Positions 17,405 to 28,910 of a DNA stretch of 64,000 bases are shown here, one piece after another; the stretch's first letter is position 1; the number at the start of each line of letters is the position of its first letter. The translations under genes were made by a program, and so were the position numbers. The stretch is taken from contig NZ_JHVK01000001.1 of NCBI RefSeq assembly GCF_000620105.1, positions 1-64,000 on the forward strand. Direction: 5' to 3'. Origin of the DNA: Microvirgula aerodenitrificans DSM 15089. GTDB taxonomy: Bacteria > Pseudomonadota > Gammaproteobacteria > Burkholderiales > Aquaspirillaceae. The notes beneath the pieces were generated by a model that ran no database searches, was not told the DNA's origin, and saw only the letters and a list, made by a program, of their open reading frames with translations.

Positions 17405-17962
17405 ATGAATGCGCCGCTGTCCTTGATCGCTCAGCGTGAGTATGTGCTGACCGATGATGATCTGATCATCACCAAGACCGACCCCAAGGGGGTCATTACC
17501 TATGCCAACCGGGACTTCATGCGTATTTGCGGTTACCGGGAGGATGCCTTGCTCGGCCATCCGCACAGCATCATCCGTCACCCGGACATGCCGCGCGGTG
17601 CTTTCCGCCTGCTGTGGAAGACCCTGCAGCGGGGCGAAGAATTCTTTGGCGTGGTCAAGAACCGCATCGCCGACAACGGCTTTTACTGGGTGCTGGCCAA
17701 CATCACCCCGGACTTTGACCGCCACGGTGCGCTCAAAGGCTACTACTCGGTGCGTCGCCGCCCGGCACGCGCCGCCCTCGATGCCCTGATTCCCGTCTAT
17801 GAGCAGATGAGCGCCATCGAGCGCAATAGCGGAAAGAAAGATGCCCCCGACCTGTCGCTGGCCTGGCTGGAACGGCATATCGCCGAGCTCGGCTTCGCCA
17901 GCTACGAACAACTGGTGCTTTCATTGAACCAGGAAGTATTCAGCCGGAGACAACACGCATGA
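17405..17962 (+). CDS. Aer-type PAS domain protein, partner of the next chemoreceptor
   Basis: 185 residues from ATG 17405; an upstream start at 17279 adds 42 residues with no PAS similarity. One PAS domain (residues about 10-125) has the Aer/aerotaxis signature: [16 protein letters not shown], the FAD-pocket run [13 protein letters not shown], and [12 protein letters not shown]. There is no membrane segment or signalling domain, so output must go through a partner. It overlaps the next gene by 4 bp (ATGA). This resembles the bipartite CetB/CetA energy-taxis pair. A flavin redox sensor is inferred. Confidence 0.85.
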   Translation: MNAPLSLIAQREYVLTDDDLIITKTDPKGVITYANRDFMRICGYREDALLGHPHSIIRHPDMPRGAFRLLWKTLQRGEEFFGVVKNRIADNGFYWVLANITPDFDRHGALKGYYSVRRRPARAALDALIPVYEQMSAIERNSGKKDAPDLSLAWLERHIAELGFASYEQLVLSLNQEVFSRRQHA

Positions 17963-19461
17963 GCGCATCCCAGCCACGTCGGCGCCCGCCGTTCCTGTCC
18001 ACCCAGTTCAAGCTGGTGCTGGTCTGCTACAACCTGCTGGTGCTGGCGACGGTCGTGTGCTTCGGACTTGGCATCGGCCTGCCGGTGTGGGGCAGCCCGG
18101 TGCTGGCGCTGCTGCTGACGGCCTATGTGGTCGTGCAGTCCGGACGCCCGTTCCGCGTGCTGTATCTGCTGCGCGAGCATATCGAGCATGCCCGGCGCGG
18201 CGAGCTGCACCATCGCACCACCCGGGTCCGCAACCTGGGTGAGGTCGGTCAGGTAGCCTGGGAACTGAACGAGTTCATGGACCTGGTCGAGAGCTATTTC
18301 AAGGAAATCAGCAACTGCTTCTCGCGCATCCGCGGCGGCGACTACGGCCGTCGTCCGCTGTCGGCCGGCCTGCCCGGCGTGTTCGCCGATTCGCTCGATG
18401 ACATCGATCACGCCATCGATGCGATGGCGCAGAACAGTGCCTACCTGAAGCAGAACCAGCTGGCCGCACAACTGCATACGCTGAACACGGCCAATCTGCG
18501 CGAAGACCTGGGCGCCAGCCAGAGCGACCTGCGCACCATCAGTGACGAGATGCAGCAGATCGCCAGCATTGCCGGCGAGAACGCCGAGCAGGCGCGGGCC
18601 AGCGAGAGCGCGGCCGGTCAGATCGGCCAGCAGCTCGATACCATCGCCGCCAGCGTCGAGGCGGTGAATGCCGCCGGTTCTGCGCTGGAAAAGGAATGGA
18701 CACTGATCGAGTCCGCCCTGCAGGCCATTTCCGGCCTGGCCGAACAGACCAACCTGCTGGCGCTGAATGCAGCTATCGAGGCTGCCCGGGCCGGCGAGGC
18801 CGGGCGCGGTTTTGCCGTGGTGGCGGATGAGGTCAAGACACTGTCCAACCGCAGCAAGGCGTCGGCGGTGCAGGTGCAGGCGACGCTGAGCCAGTTGAGC
18901 AGCCGGGTCGAGGACATGCTGGCGCGCTCGCAGGCGGCCAATACCGTGGCCGGCGAAGTGCGCGAGTCAGTGGATGGCTTCCGGGCGGTGTTCGTGCGCC
19001 TGGCGCAGACCTCGTCGGCGGTGATCGCCCACGTCGAGCATGTGAAGGACCAGTCGGCCTGCTCGCTGATCAAGACCGACAATGTGCTGTACAAGCAGCT
19101 TGGCTATCACGCGCTGGGCGGCAGTGCCAATGGCGACCATGCGGCGCGGACCGAGTTGCGGCAGCGGGTCGAGGACTGGGCGCAGCAGCAGGGGCAGCAG
19201 CGTTTTGGCGATCTCGGCGCCTGGAAGGGCGTGTCGGCGCAGCTGGCACAGACCTACCAGCGACTCGAGGCGGCCATTGCCCTGGTGGAAGCCGGCGAAA
19301 CCGGTGCCGACGCACTGCTGGCGGCTGCCAGCGAGGCCGAACGCGCCAGTCGCGCATCGTTCGGTCTGCTGGACAAGCTGGTCAGCGAACGTCATGCCGG
19401 GATACTGGGTGGCGGCGAGCCGGTCGCGGCCGGCCGGCACGCCGCGCGCGTCAGCGGTTGA
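17959..19461 (+). CDS. Chemoreceptor without periplasmic sensor domain, degenerate CZB-like tail
   Basis: 500 residues. Two adjacent hydrophobic helices (about 17-37 and 42-62) leave almost no periplasmic loop; a HAMP-like stretch follows. The signalling hairpin tip is present ([33 protein letters not shown]). The C-terminal about 120 residues align in position with chemoreceptor zinc-binding (CZB) domains, but the family's His/Cys ligands are largely lost: the usual KxDHxxWK reads KTDNVLYK. Overlap with the PAS gene suggests the two proteins form one energy-taxis receptor. Confidence 0.85.
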   Translation: MSASQPRRRPPFLSTQFKLVLVCYNLLVLATVVCFGLGIGLPVWGSPVLALLLTAYVVVQSGRPFRVLYLLREHIEHARRGELHHRTTRVRNLGEVGQVAWELNEFMDLVESYFKEISNCFSRIRGGDYGRRPLSAGLPGVFADSLDDIDHAIDAMAQNSAYLKQNQLAAQLHTLNTANLREDLGASQSDLRTISDEMQQIASIAGENAEQARASESAAGQIGQQLDTIAASVEAVNAAGSALEKEWTLIESALQAISGLAEQTNLLALNAAIEAARAGEAGRGFAVVADEVKTLSNRSKASAVQVQATLSQLSSRVEDMLARSQAANTVAGEVRESVDGFRAVFVRLAQTSSAVIAHVEHVKDQSACSLIKTDNVLYKQLGYHALGGSANGDHAARTELRQRVEDWAQQQGQQRFGDLGAWKGVSAQLAQTYQRLEAAIALVEAGETGADALLAAASEAERASRASFGLLDKLVSERHAGILGGGEPVAAGRHAARVSG

Positions 19462-19582
19462 CCGACGCGCCGACTTCGACGTTGCCGTAGGCCGTGGTCT
19501 GCGAGCCGCCGCTGGCACAGGCGGCAAGCAGGGCGACCATGGCGGCAAGCGCCAGGTGGCGGAACAGGGAATGCGGGGACAT
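19451..19582 (-). CDS. Very small lipoprotein
   Basis: 43 residues. A signal peptide with lipobox LLAAC is followed by only about 22 residues ([21 protein letters not shown]). An AAAGGA Shine-Dalgarno lies 6-8 bp upstream of the ATG. The stop overlaps the end of the convergent chemoreceptor gene by 11 bp, and it lies 20 bp downstream of ispH on the same strand, so it can be the last gene of the ribF-ileS-lspA-ispH unit, where lspA would process it. Confidence 0.65.
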   Translation of the reverse strand: MSPHSLFRHLALAAMVALLAACASGGSQTTAYGNVEVGASVNR

Positions 19583-19602
19583 GGGCTTTCCTTTCGGTGG
19601 GG

Positions 19603-20531
<929 letters not shown>

Positions 20532-20535
<4 letters not shown>

Positions 20536-21005
20536 CCGTTGCGCTCCTTGCGGAAACCGTCGATCACCATCAGCACCGCGCCGACGCAGATCGCACTGTC
20601 GGCGATATTGAATGCCGGCCAGTAGAAGGTGCGCCAGTAGACCTGGATGAAGTCGATCACATGACTATGGATGACGCGGTCGACCAGGTTGCCGAGCGCG
20701 CCACCGATAATCAGCGCCGCCGCCAGGTTCATCAGCGTGCTTTGCCGGGCGCGGCAGATCTGCCAGCCAAGCCAGCCGGCCACCGCCAGCGCCAGCACGG
20801 TGAAGAAATGGCGCTGCCAGCCGCCGGCATCGGCGAGGAAGTTGAACGCCGCTCCCGGGTTGTAGACCAGGACGAAGTTGAACAGCCCGTCAATGACCGG
20901 ACGCACCTCTCCGTACTGGTAGCTGCCGTTGAAATACAGCTTGGTCAGCTGATCGAGCACGATCACCACCAGCGCCAGGCCGAACCATCCCGCGGCCTTA
21001 CGCAT
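20532..21005 (-). CDS. lspA: Lipoprotein signal peptidase (signal peptidase II)
   Basis: 157 residues with four hydrophobic segments. The catalytic Asp pair is seen in [16 protein letters not shown] and [11 protein letters not shown]. The family's LDQLTK motif starts the mature helix. It cleaves prolipoprotein signal peptides after lipidation in the inner membrane. The ATG at 21005 overlaps the end of ileS by 8 bp. An upstream in-frame reading to 21137 lies within ileS and is rejected. Confidence 0.95.
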
Positions 21006-23862
21006 GGGCGCGGGTCTCGCCGTGGCCGAACACATTGTCCACGCAGCGCGCGCACAGGGTCGGGTGTTCGGCATGCTCGCCGACGCTCGGCAGGTAATGC
21101 CAGCAGCGCTCGCATTTGCGATAGGCAGACGACGCAACCGTGATCGCGGTCGTCTCGCCCTGGCTCAGGCCGACGCGGGACACGATCAGCACGAACTTCA
21201 GTTCGTCGCCGAGCGCGGCCAGTGCCGGGTACAGCTCGGCATCAGCCACGATATCGACTTCGGCCTGCAGCGAGGCGCCGATTTCGCCGGCTTCGCGACG
21301 GGCTTCGATTTCCTTGTTGACCGCCGCGCGCAGCGGACGGACGGCATCCCAGCGGGCGGCCAGCGCTTCGGCGTCGTCGACGGCCGGTACCTCGTGCCAC
21401 AGGTGGAACAGCGGACTGTCGTCGCTGTCGCCGTTCAGCACATGCCAGGCTTCGTCCGCGGTAAAGCACAGCACCGGCGACAGCAGGCCGAGCAGGCTGC
21501 GGGTGACGTGCCACAGTGCGGTCTGCGCCGAGCGGCGGGCAGCGGAGCCGGCCGGAGTGGTGTACAGCCGGTCCTTGAGGATATCGAGCCAGAACGCGCC
21601 AAGCTCGTCCGAGCAATAGCCGACGATGCGCTGCATCGCATTGTGGAACGCATAGCGCGGGTAGTGCTGACCGGTGATCTCGTCATGCAGGCGGCCGGCA
21701 AGCACCAGTGCGTAGCGGTCGATCTCGACCAGTTCCGCCACCGGCAGTGCGTCGCGGGCCGGGTCGAAGTCCGACAGGTTGGCCAGCAGGAAGCGCAGCG
21801 TGTTGCGCAGGCGGCGATAGCTGTCGGTGGTGCCCTTGAGGATCTTGTCCGAGATTGCCAGTTCGCCCGAGTAGTCGGTCGATGCGACCCACAGGCGCAG
21901 GATGTCAGCGCCAAGGCTGTCGTTGATCTGTTGCGGGGCGACCACATTGCCCTTGGACTTCGACATCTTGCGGCCTTCGCCGTCGACGACGAAACCGTGA
22001 GTCAGCAACTGGTCGTACGGCGCGCGGCCTTCGGTCGCGCAGCCGGTCAGCAGCGAGCTCTGGAACCAGCCGCGATGCTGGTCGGAGCCTTCCAGGTACA
22101 GATTGGCCGGCCAGGCCAGTTCCGGGCGCTGGCGCAGTACGGCATAGTGGGTCGAACCGGAGTCGAACCAGACGTCGAGGGTGTCGGTCAGCTTGCGGTA
22201 GTCGGCGGCCTCGGCACCAAGCAGTTCGGCAGCGTCCAGGCTGAACCAGGCTTCGATGCCGCATTCCTCGATGCGCCTGGCGACGGCTTCCAGCAATTCG
22301 CCCGAGCGCGGGTGCAGCTCGCCGGTTTCCTTGTGCACGAAGAAGGTCATCGGCACGCCCCAGTTGCGCTGGCGCGACACGCACCAGTCAGGGCGGTTGC
22401 GGATCATCGATTCGAGGCGGGCACGGCCCCAGGCCGGGAAGAACTCGGTGGCTTCGACCGCTTCGTTGGCGTGGTCGCGCAGGGTGCGGCCGTCGCGACC
22501 GTGCTTTTCCATGCCGATGAACCACTGGGCGGTCGAGCGGAAGATGATCGGCGTCTTGTGGCGCCAGCAGTGCGGATAGCTGTGATTCAGGGTTTCGCTG
22601 GCCAGCAGCGCGCCGCGTTCGGTCAGCAGGGCAACGATCTTCGGGTTGGCTTCCCAGACCGTGTCACCGGCAAACACCGGCGCGCTCTTCTTGTAGCGGC
22701 CGTCATCGCCGACCGGATTGTCGATCGGCAGCGAGTACAGGCGGCCGACCTGGAAGTCTTCCACGCCATGGGCCGGCGCAGTGTGGACCAGGCCGGTGCC
22801 GGCGTCGGTGGTCACGTGCTCGCCGAGGATCATCGGCACGCTGCGGTCGAGGAACGGATGGGCGAGCTGCAGGTGTTCGAGCCTGGCGCCGACGGTCTCG
22901 CCGAGCAGGCGCGCGTCTTCGCAGCCGTAGCGCTTCAGCGCGGCGGCGGCCAGTTCGCGTACCAGAATCAGCTTGCCCCGGGCGGTATCGAACAGCTGGT
23001 AGGTCAGTTCCGCATGGGCGGACACCGCCTGGTTGGCCGGCAGCGTCCACGGCGTGGTGGTCCAGATCACGGCGCTGGCATCATCGACCGGCGCGGCGAG
23101 GCCGAAGGCCGTTGCCAGCTTCTGGCCGTCCAGCACGCGGAAGGCCACGTCGATGGCCGGCGAATCCTTGTCTTCGTATTCGACTTCGGCTTCGGCTAGC
23201 GCCGAGCCGCATTCGATGCACCAGTGCACCGGCTTCTCGCCCTTGAACAGGAAGTCGTTCTGGTGGATGCGGCCCAGGGTGCGGACGATGTCGGCTTCGG
23301 TCTTGAAGTTCATCGTCAGGTACGGATTGTCCCAGTCGCCGAGCACGCCGAGGCGGATGAAGTCCTGTTTCTGCCGTTCGATCTGCAGACCGGCGTACTC
23401 GCGGCACAGCTCGCGGGTAAAGGCGGCCGGCAGGCGGACGTCCTTCGGTTCCAGACCGTGCTGCTTGCGGTATTCGACGATGCGCGCATGGATGGTCGGC
23501 GCAGCCGCAATGGCCTTCTTGTCGCCCTTGGTCAGCTTCTCGATCTGGTGTTCGATCGGCAGGCCGTGGCAGTCCCAGCCCGGCACGTACGGGGCATCGA
23601 AACCGGACTGGGTTTTCGAGCGGACAATGATGTCCTTGAGGATCTTGTTGACCGCGTGACCGATGTGAATGTCGCCGTTTGCATACGGCGGGCCGTCATG
23701 AAGAATGAACTTCGGCCGGCCGGCCGCAATCTGGCGCAGCTTCTGGTAGCGCTGCTGGGCCTGCCATTGCTTGAGCCAGCCGGGTTCGCGCCTGGCGAGA
23801 TCGCCACGCATCGGGAACGGCGTGTCGAGCAGATTGACGGTTTTTTTCACATCGAGGCTCAT
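20998..23862 (-). CDS. ileS: Isoleucyl-tRNA synthetase
   Basis: 954 residues from ATG 23862, preceded by GGAAAG. The class Ia motifs are present: the HIGH-type [13 protein letters not shown], the editing domain around the [12 protein letters not shown] segment, KMSKSKGN, and a C-terminal zinc finger (CERCWHYLP ... CARC). It charges tRNA-Ile. It lies 16 bp downstream of ribF and overlaps lspA. The 977-residue reading to 23931 runs into the ribF end and has no extra support. Confidence 0.97.
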   Translation of the reverse strand: MSLDVKKTVNLLDTPFPMRGDLARREPGWLKQWQAQQRYQKLRQIAAGRPKFILHDGPPYANGDIHIGHAVNKILKDIIVRSKTQSGFDAPYVPGWDCHGLPIEHQIEKLTKGDKKAIAAAPTIHARIVEYRKQHGLEPKDVRLPAAFTRELCREYAGLQIERQKQDFIRLGVLGDWDNPYLTMNFKTEADIVRTLGRIHQNDFLFKGEKPVHWCIECGSALAEAEVEYEDKDSPAIDVAFRVLDGQKLATAFGLAAPVDDASAVIWTTTPWTLPANQAVSAHAELTYQLFDTARGKLILVRELAAAALKRYGCEDARLLGETVGARLEHLQLAHPFLDRSVPMILGEHVTTDAGTGLVHTAPAHGVEDFQVGRLYSLPIDNPVGDDGRYKKSAPVFAGDTVWEANPKIVALLTERGALLASETLNHSYPHCWRHKTPIIFRSTAQWFIGMEKHGRDGRTLRDHANEAVEATEFFPAWGRARLESMIRNRPDWCVSRQRNWGVPMTFFVHKETGELHPRSGELLEAVARRIEECGIEAWFSLDAAELLGAEAADYRKLTDTLDVWFDSGSTHYAVLRQRPELAWPANLYLEGSDQHRGWFQSSLLTGCATEGRAPYDQLLTHGFVVDGEGRKMSKSKGNVVAPQQINDSLGADILRLWVASTDYSGELAISDKILKGTTDSYRRLRNTLRFLLANLSDFDPARDALPVAELVEIDRYALVLAGRLHDEITGQHYPRYAFHNAMQRIVGYCSDELGAFWLDILKDRLYTTPAGSAARRSAQTALWHVTRSLLGLLSPVLCFTADEAWHVLNGDSDDSPLFHLWHEVPAVDDAEALAARWDAVRPLRAAVNKEIEARREAGEIGASLQAEVDIVADAELYPALAALGDELKFVLIVSRVGLSQGETTAITVASSAYRKCERCWHYLPSVGEHAEHPTLCARCVDNVFGHGETRAHA

Positions 23863-23878
23863 GGGACTTTCCGGATAA

Positions 23879-24799
23879 TCAACAGGGCATGAGGCGGCGC
23901 GTCTCAGCGACGTCCGCATGAATTTGGGCAATCAGCGCGTCGAGCGAGTCGTACTTCTCCTCGTCCCGCAGCTTGTGGATAAAGCGGACGATCAGGCGCT
24001 GGCCATACAGATCGCCCGAATAGTCGAGCAGGTAGACTTCCAGCCGGTAGCAGCCGGCGTCGTCGATGGTCGGGTTCTTGCCGAGGCTGGCGGCGCCGAC
24101 ATGGCGCTGCCCGTCCGGCGTCCGGCACTCGACGGCAAAGACACCGGCCAGCGCCGGTTTGCGGTGCGGCAGGTGGATGTTCGCGGTCGGGAAGCCGAGC
24201 GTACGCCCGAGCTTGCGGCCATGCACGACCCGGCCGGACAACTGGTACGGCCGGCCAAGCAGGCGTGCCGCAAGCGGCATGTCACCGGCTTCGAGCGCTT
24301 CGCGGATGGCGGTGCTGGAGGCGCGTGCACCGTCAAGCTCGACCGTCGGCATCGCCCGGGTGGTGAAGCGCGGCTCGGCGGCCAGCAGCGAGAAATCACC
24401 GGTGCGGCGGCTGCCAAAGCGGAAATCGTCGCCGATCAGCAGAAAGCGGGTATCGAGCCGCTCGACCAGCACGCTGTCGATGAATGCCTGCGGCGACAGC
24501 GAGGCAAAACCGCGGTTGAAACGCTGTACATGGACCCGGTCGACCAGACCGGTGCCCTGCAGGAAAGCCAGTTTGTCGCGCAACGTCGCCAGCCGTGCCG
24601 GCGGGTCGTTGCGGGAAAAGAATTCGCGCGGATGCGGTTCGAACGTCAGCAGGGCGGTGGGCAGCCCGCGCGCGTCAGCCTCGCGCCGGAGGTCGCGAAG
24701 GATGGCCTGGTGGCCGAGGTGTACGCCGTCGAAATTGCCGATGGTCAACGCACAGGGCGGGAATGTGTCGCCCGGGTGTCCGCCGAAGTGAACCTGCAT
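23879..24799 (-). CDS. ribF: Bifunctional riboflavin kinase / FAD synthetase
   Basis: 306 residues from ATG 24799. The N-terminal nucleotidyltransferase domain has [16 protein letters not shown] and the SSTAIREAL signature; the C-terminal flavokinase domain has [11 protein letters not shown] and the NPTIDD-type loop. It turns riboflavin to FMN then FAD. The longer reading to 25000 crosses the intergenic repeat and is rejected. It heads the ribF-ileS-lspA-ispH operon. Confidence 0.95.
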   Translation of the reverse strand: MQVHFGGHPGDTFPPCALTIGNFDGVHLGHQAILRDLRREADARGLPTALLTFEPHPREFFSRNDPPARLATLRDKLAFLQGTGLVDRVHVQRFNRGFASLSPQAFIDSVLVERLDTRFLLIGDDFRFGSRRTGDFSLLAAEPRFTTRAMPTVELDGARASSTAIREALEAGDMPLAARLLGRPYQLSGRVVHGRKLGRTLGFPTANIHLPHRKPALAGVFAVECRTPDGQRHVGAASLGKNPTIDDAGCYRLEVYLLDYSGDLYGQRLIVRFIHKLRDEEKYDSLDALIAQIHADVAETRRLMPC

Positions 24800-24885
24800 C
24801 TGTAATGTGAGTCCGTTAAACGACCGATTGTAGCGAGCGGGGGCCGGTAGCGTAAAGAATACGCTGCAGTCAGGCTGCCGATAAT

Positions 24886-24917
24886 GGGGGCACCGACGGT
24901 TGCCGTGGTGCATGAGC
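24886..24917 (+). repeat. Dispersed intergenic repeat, partial copy 3
   Basis: About 30 bp between ribF and the RmpM-like gene resemble the left part of the repeat copies at 53897-53997 and 57228-57362. The core GGCACCGACGG and CCGTGG are shared, and the segment folds as GCACC-G-ACGG-TTG-CCGT-GGTGC. The right half of the repeat is missing. Confidence 0.5.
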
Positions 24918-24952
24918 GTGCTCATGAAGCGCCTGATCGCGGCGGCAGAAAT

Positions 24953-24981
24953 AAAAAACCCCGCGAGATCGCGGGGTTTTG
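24953..24981 (-). terminator. Rho-independent terminator of the RmpM-like gene
   Basis: An almost perfect inverted repeat (AAAACCCCGCGA / TCGCGGGGTTTT) lies 20 bp downstream of the stop and is followed on the minus strand by TTTTTTAT. Confidence 0.88.
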
Positions 24982-25000
24982 CACCTGAGGGGAAAACCAA

Positions 25001-25657
25001 TTACTTGGTTTTTTCCTGCAGGGTTTCTTGCTGGGCGGTGATGTCCACATCAACGCGACGGTCCGGAGCCAGGCAAGCCTTCAGGTCGGCACGCTTCTTG
25101 AATTTCTTGGCTTGGCATTCCTGGGTCATCTTGGCTTCAGATTCACCCTTGCCAACCGCGGTCACTTTTTCCGGAGCCACGCCGTAGGCAACGATTTCGT
25201 TGCGGACGGTGTTGGCACGGCGTTCGGACAGCGCCTGGTTGTACTTGTCGCTACCCAGGTAGTCAGTGAAGCCCGTCACTTCGACGCCAACCAGCTTGGC
25301 GCCCTTGGCCTTGATCTTGTCGGCCACTTCCAGCAGGGCCTTCTTGCCATCCTGGCGCAGCGTGGCCTTGTCGAAGTCGAACAGCACTTCGGCGGACAGC
25401 GAGATCTTTTCCTTCACCGGCACCATGACGGCGCTCGGTGCTTGCTTGGCTGCTGCATCACCGCACTCGACCAGGCCGTCCTTGGCCTTGTCGAAGTACG
25501 AAGTGCGCCAGCATTCGTTGTAGCTGTTACGCGTCACTGCGTCGGTGGACTGGTCTACGGTGTAGCCCGGCTTGGTCGCGTAGGCGTTGGCCGAAAACAG
25601 CGACACCAGCAGCGCGCCCATCAGACCGCCCAGCTTGATTTTGTTGGTGGTTTTCAT
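25001..25657 (-). CDS. RmpM-like OmpA-family outer membrane protein
   Basis: 218 residues. A signal peptide (1-27, ending AYA) precedes an N-terminal segment with YNECWRTSYFDKAKDGLVECGDA, and a C-terminal OmpA-like peptidoglycan-binding domain (about 90-205) with LFDFDKATL, TGFTDYLGSDKYNQALSERRA and PDRRVDV. The two-Cys N-terminal motif and overall plan match neisserial RmpM (class 4 protein), which tethers porins to peptidoglycan; there is no beta-barrel. Single gene with its own terminator. Confidence 0.88.
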   Translation of the reverse strand: MKTTNKIKLGGLMGALLVSLFSANAYATKPGYTVDQSTDAVTRNSYNECWRTSYFDKAKDGLVECGDAAAKQAPSAVMVPVKEKISLSAEVLFDFDKATLRQDGKKALLEVADKIKAKGAKLVGVEVTGFTDYLGSDKYNQALSERRANTVRNEIVAYGVAPEKVTAVGKGESEAKMTQECQAKKFKKRADLKACLAPDRRVDVDITAQQETLQEKTK

Positions 25658-25854
25658 CGGTTACCCTCTTTTTCGTCAGGAACTTTGGCTAGTTGCACGA
25701 TACCGGATCACTCACGCGCGTCGGTAAATTATGCAATCCAGAAGATACAGGCATCGCTAATATAGATTTCTGCCCGAGGCGCTGTCAATTAAGCGTACGC
25801 CAACGGTCTTGACGCGTGCATGGCCGTGAACCAGCGGCGCTACGGTACCACAAA

Positions 25855-26361
25855 TCATGCGTCAGACCCTTGAACACGTCGTCCTCCCCAACCCCGGCTG
25901 CGATAGCTGGTGGAAAAGTCGGACAGACCAGCGATTTCACTTTCCGGATTTCGGTCGGATCTAATGGCAAACGCATTAAATCCAACTTGTGAAAGGTAAT
26001 ATAGCTGGTCGCGTTGTACGTCACCGATTGCACGCAACTCCTGTCTGTAATTGTATCTTTCTCGCAACAACTTTGCGCTGCTATAGCCTCTTCCGTCGGC
26101 AAATTGCGGAAAATCGATGGCAATTAGTGGCAAATTTGCAACATCCGCCCCCATTTCGGCCGGCTCCTGATCGGCCGCAAGCCACACGCCAACCCGGCCG
26201 GCATGTTTTTCCAGCGCCTCGCGCCGGGTCTGCCACAGGGCCAGTGGCACGATCACGTCGCCGGACGCCGGCAGCGCCTCCGTTTCCGGATCGCGCAGCA
26301 GGGTCCAGTCATCGTTGCCGATGACCGCGCCGGCATCAGTGAGTCTGATCAGCTTTGGCAT
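25855..26361 (-). CDS. DUF934 protein of the sulfite-reduction operon
   Basis: 168 residues from ATG 26361, overlapping the end of cysI by 26 bp. The segments DGRGYSSAKLLRERY, RAIGDVQRDQLYYLSQVGFNAF and LSDFSTSYR are the DUF934 core. These proteins are consistently found next to cysI-type sulfite reductases and are thought to help in sulfur assimilation, though no activity is established. The 3' part (about 25880-26150) has about 47% GC, against about 65% around it, yet keeps the conserved core; see findings. Confidence 0.85.
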   Translation of the reverse strand: MPKLIRLTDAGAVIGNDDWTLLRDPETEALPASGDVIVPLALWQTRREALEKHAGRVGVWLAADQEPAEMGADVANLPLIAIDFPQFADGRGYSSAKLLRERYNYRQELRAIGDVQRDQLYYLSQVGFNAFAIRSDRNPESEIAGLSDFSTSYRSRGWGGRRVQGSDA

Positions 26362-28006
26362 ATACGCGTTCCTTGAACGGTTCCGCGCCGATGCGGCGCA
26401 GGGTGTCGATAAAGCGCTCACCGGCAGCACGGTGTTCGATATAGGTATGCAGCAGCTTTTCGATGACGTCCGGCATGTCGGCACGCGCGAACGACGGGCC
26501 GATGACCTTGCCCAGCGATGCACTGCGGCCGGCGTCGCCGCCCAGCGTGACCTGGTACCACTCCTCCCCGTTCTTGTCGACGCCGAGAATGCCGATATGG
26601 CCGATATGGTGGTGACCACAGGCATTCATGCAGCCGGACAGGTTCAGTTCGAGGTCGCCGAGGTCTTCCAGGTAGTCGAGGTTGTCGAAGCGCTCGGCGA
26701 TGGCGGCAATGACCGGGATCGACTTGGCGTTGGCCAGGGAACAGTAGTCGCCGCCCGGGCAGCAGATCGCGTCGGTCAGCAGGCCGATGTTCGGCGTTGC
26801 CAGCCGCTGTTCCCGCGCCAGTTGCCACAGCGTGTACAGGTCGCGCTCGCGCACGTCCGGCAGGATCAGGTTCTGGTTGTGGCTGACACGGACTTCACCG
26901 TAGCCGAAGCGGTCGGCCCAGCCGGCGGCGGCTTCCATCTGTTCCGAGCTGATGTCGCCGGGCGGCAGCCCGTGCGGTTTCAGCGACAGGGTGACGGCGC
27001 GGTAGCCGGGCACCTGGTGGTCCAGGGTGTTGCGTTCCAGCCAGCGGGCGAAAGCACGGTCGTCGCGGCGCTGCGCGGCGAAGCCGGCATCCGGTGTTTC
27101 CAGCGTGTCGTAAGCCGGCGGCGCGAAGTGGCGGGTCAGCATGGCGATGGTGTCGGCGCTGACGGTGCCGACGCCATCCTTCAGATGACGCCACTCGTCC
27201 TCGACCCGTGCGGCGAAGGCTTCCGGTGTCATTGCCTTGACCAGGATCTTGATGCGCGCCTTGTACTTGTTGTCGCGCCGGCCATAGCGGTTGTAGACGC
27301 GCAGGATGGCGTCGAGGTAGGTCAGCAGGTGTTCCGGCGGCAGGAAGTCGCGGATGACGCTGCCGATGATCGGCGTGCGGCCGAGGCCGCCGCCGACCAT
27401 GACCTTGAAGCCGATCTCGCCGGCCTCGTTGCGCTGCGCACACAGGCCGACATCGTGGAACCAGCTCGCGGCGCGGTCCTCGGTGGCCGAACCGTTGACG
27501 GCGATCTTGAACTTGCGCGGCAGGTAGGCAAACTCGGGGTGCAGCGTCGACCACTGACGAATCAGTTCACAGTACGGGCGCGGGTCGAACAGCTCGTCGG
27601 CGGCGACGCCGGCGAAGTGGTCGGTGGTGGTATTGCGGATGCAGTTGCCCGAGGTCTGGATGGCGTGCATGTCGACGTCGGCCAGCCGGTCGAGGATGTC
27701 CGGCACGGTTTCCAGTTTCGGCCAGTTCAGTTGCAGGTTCTGGCGGGTGGTGAAGTGGCCCCAGCCCTGGTCGAACTCGCGGGCAATGGCGGCCAGCGCC
27801 CGCAGCTGGACGCTGGACAGGGTGCCGTAGGGAATGGCGATGCGCAGCATGGGCGCATGGCGCTGGATATACAGGCCGTTCTGCAGGCGAAGCGGTCGAT
27901 AGTCATCCTCGGACAGTTCGCCGGCGAGAAAGCGTCGGGTCTGGTCGCGGAACTGGTCGACGCGCTCGCGTACGATGCGGCGGTCAAAGTCGTCGTACTG
28001 GTACAT
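26336..28006 (-). CDS. cysI: Sulfite reductase hemoprotein (nitrite/sulfite reductase family)
   Basis: 556 residues. Two ferredoxin-like half-domains alternate with two 4Fe-4S/sirohaem halves. The cluster Cys are in AICCPGGDYCSLA and LSGCMNACGHHHIGH, and sirohaem-contacting Arg occur in the N-terminal TTRQNLQLNW. It reduces sulfite to sulfide with six electrons. No flavoprotein CysJ is nearby, so the electron donor may be ferredoxin. Downstream of cysH with a 61-bp gap. Confidence 0.92.
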   Translation of the reverse strand: MYQYDDFDRRIVRERVDQFRDQTRRFLAGELSEDDYRPLRLQNGLYIQRHAPMLRIAIPYGTLSSVQLRALAAIAREFDQGWGHFTTRQNLQLNWPKLETVPDILDRLADVDMHAIQTSGNCIRNTTTDHFAGVAADELFDPRPYCELIRQWSTLHPEFAYLPRKFKIAVNGSATEDRAASWFHDVGLCAQRNEAGEIGFKVMVGGGLGRTPIIGSVIRDFLPPEHLLTYLDAILRVYNRYGRRDNKYKARIKILVKAMTPEAFAARVEDEWRHLKDGVGTVSADTIAMLTRHFAPPAYDTLETPDAGFAAQRRDDRAFARWLERNTLDHQVPGYRAVTLSLKPHGLPPGDISSEQMEAAAGWADRFGYGEVRVSHNQNLILPDVRERDLYTLWQLAREQRLATPNIGLLTDAICCPGGDYCSLANAKSIPVIAAIAERFDNLDYLEDLGDLELNLSGCMNACGHHHIGHIGILGVDKNGEEWYQVTLGGDAGRSASLGKVIGPSFARADMPDVIEKLLHTYIEHRAAGERFIDTLRRIGAEPFKERVYAKADQTH

Positions 28007-28067
28007 GGCTCGATTGCAGGCATTGATGACACGCGCAAAGGCGGTCGGGCGGATCGGGAAACGCCAC

Positions 28068-28766
28068 TCAGGCAGCGGGTTTCAGCATATGGACGTGCAG
28101 GCCGCACTCCTTGTTTTCGGGATTCTCCCACCACCACCGGCCGGCGCGCACGTCTTCGCCGACGGCGATGGCCCGCGTACAGGGGGCGCAGCCGATGGAC
28201 GGATAGTGCTGGTCGTGCAGGGTGTTGTAGGGCACGTCGCGGGCGCGGAGGTAATCCCAGACGTCGCGTTCGCTCCATTCGAGCAGCGGGTTGAATTTGG
28301 TCAGCCGGTACTGTTCGTCGTATTCGCTTTCGCCCAGCCCTTCGCGGGTCACCGACTGGGCACGGCGCAGGCCGGTCACCCAGGCATTGCGGCCGGCCAG
28401 TGCGCGGCGCAGCGGTTCGAGCTTGCGTGCCGCGCAGCAGGCCTTGCGCGCGTCGACGCTGTCGTAGAAACCATTGACGCCGTGTTGCGCGACAAAGGCT
28501 TCCACGCCCTGATGATCGGGAAACAGCACGTCGATGCGCTGCTGCGGATAGCGGCTGGCCGTTCGCGTCATCAGTTCATAAGTCTCTGCCGGCAGGCGAC
28601 CGGTATCAATGCTGACGATATCGATATCGATATTCCCGTCGGCGATAAGGTCGGTGATGACCATGTCCTCGGCGCCGAAGCTCGTCGTGAACACGGCAGG
28701 GGCATGCCCGCTGGCGATTCCGGCGAGTAGCGCGCGCGCGGCCGCGACTTTGGCGTCGAGTTCCAC
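28068..28766 (-). CDS. cysH: Adenylyl-sulfate (APS) reductase, 4Fe-4S type
   Basis: 232 residues. Beyond the PP-loop (TSFGAEDMVITDLI) and catalytic C-terminal ECGLH, it has the two paired-Cys motifs KACCAARK and GCAPCTR that hold a 4Fe-4S cluster. These mark the assimilatory APS reductases and are absent from enterobacterial PAPS reductases. It makes sulfite from APS, fed by thioredoxin. It starts 144 bp from the divergent cysB. Confidence 0.93.
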   Translation of the reverse strand: MELDAKVAAARALLAGIASGHAPAVFTTSFGAEDMVITDLIADGNIDIDIVSIDTGRLPAETYELMTRTASRYPQQRIDVLFPDHQGVEAFVAQHGVNGFYDSVDARKACCAARKLEPLRRALAGRNAWVTGLRRAQSVTREGLGESEYDEQYRLTKFNPLLEWSERDVWDYLRARDVPYNTLHDQHYPSIGCAPCTRAIAVGEDVRAGRWWWENPENKECGLHVHMLKPAA

Positions 28767-28910
28767 TGCATTCTCCTGTTACTGGCTGAGGCCGTATCGT
28801 ACCCAGACGGCTTTAGAACACCAAAAGAAGATTGTGTTAGAGTTTAAGCGTTCAGGGTTATTTAGAAACCGGCGGCCAGACGACAGGGGGCCGCCCGGCA
28901 GGGGAGCAGA

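Noticed and set aside
21004-23199. 731-residue plus-strand open frame
   Set aside because: Fully antisense to ileS, Arg/Gly/Val-rich composition typical of high-GC shadow frames, no motif.
26315-28294. 659-residue plus-strand open frame
   Set aside because: Antisense to cysI and part of cysH; no start site or domain.
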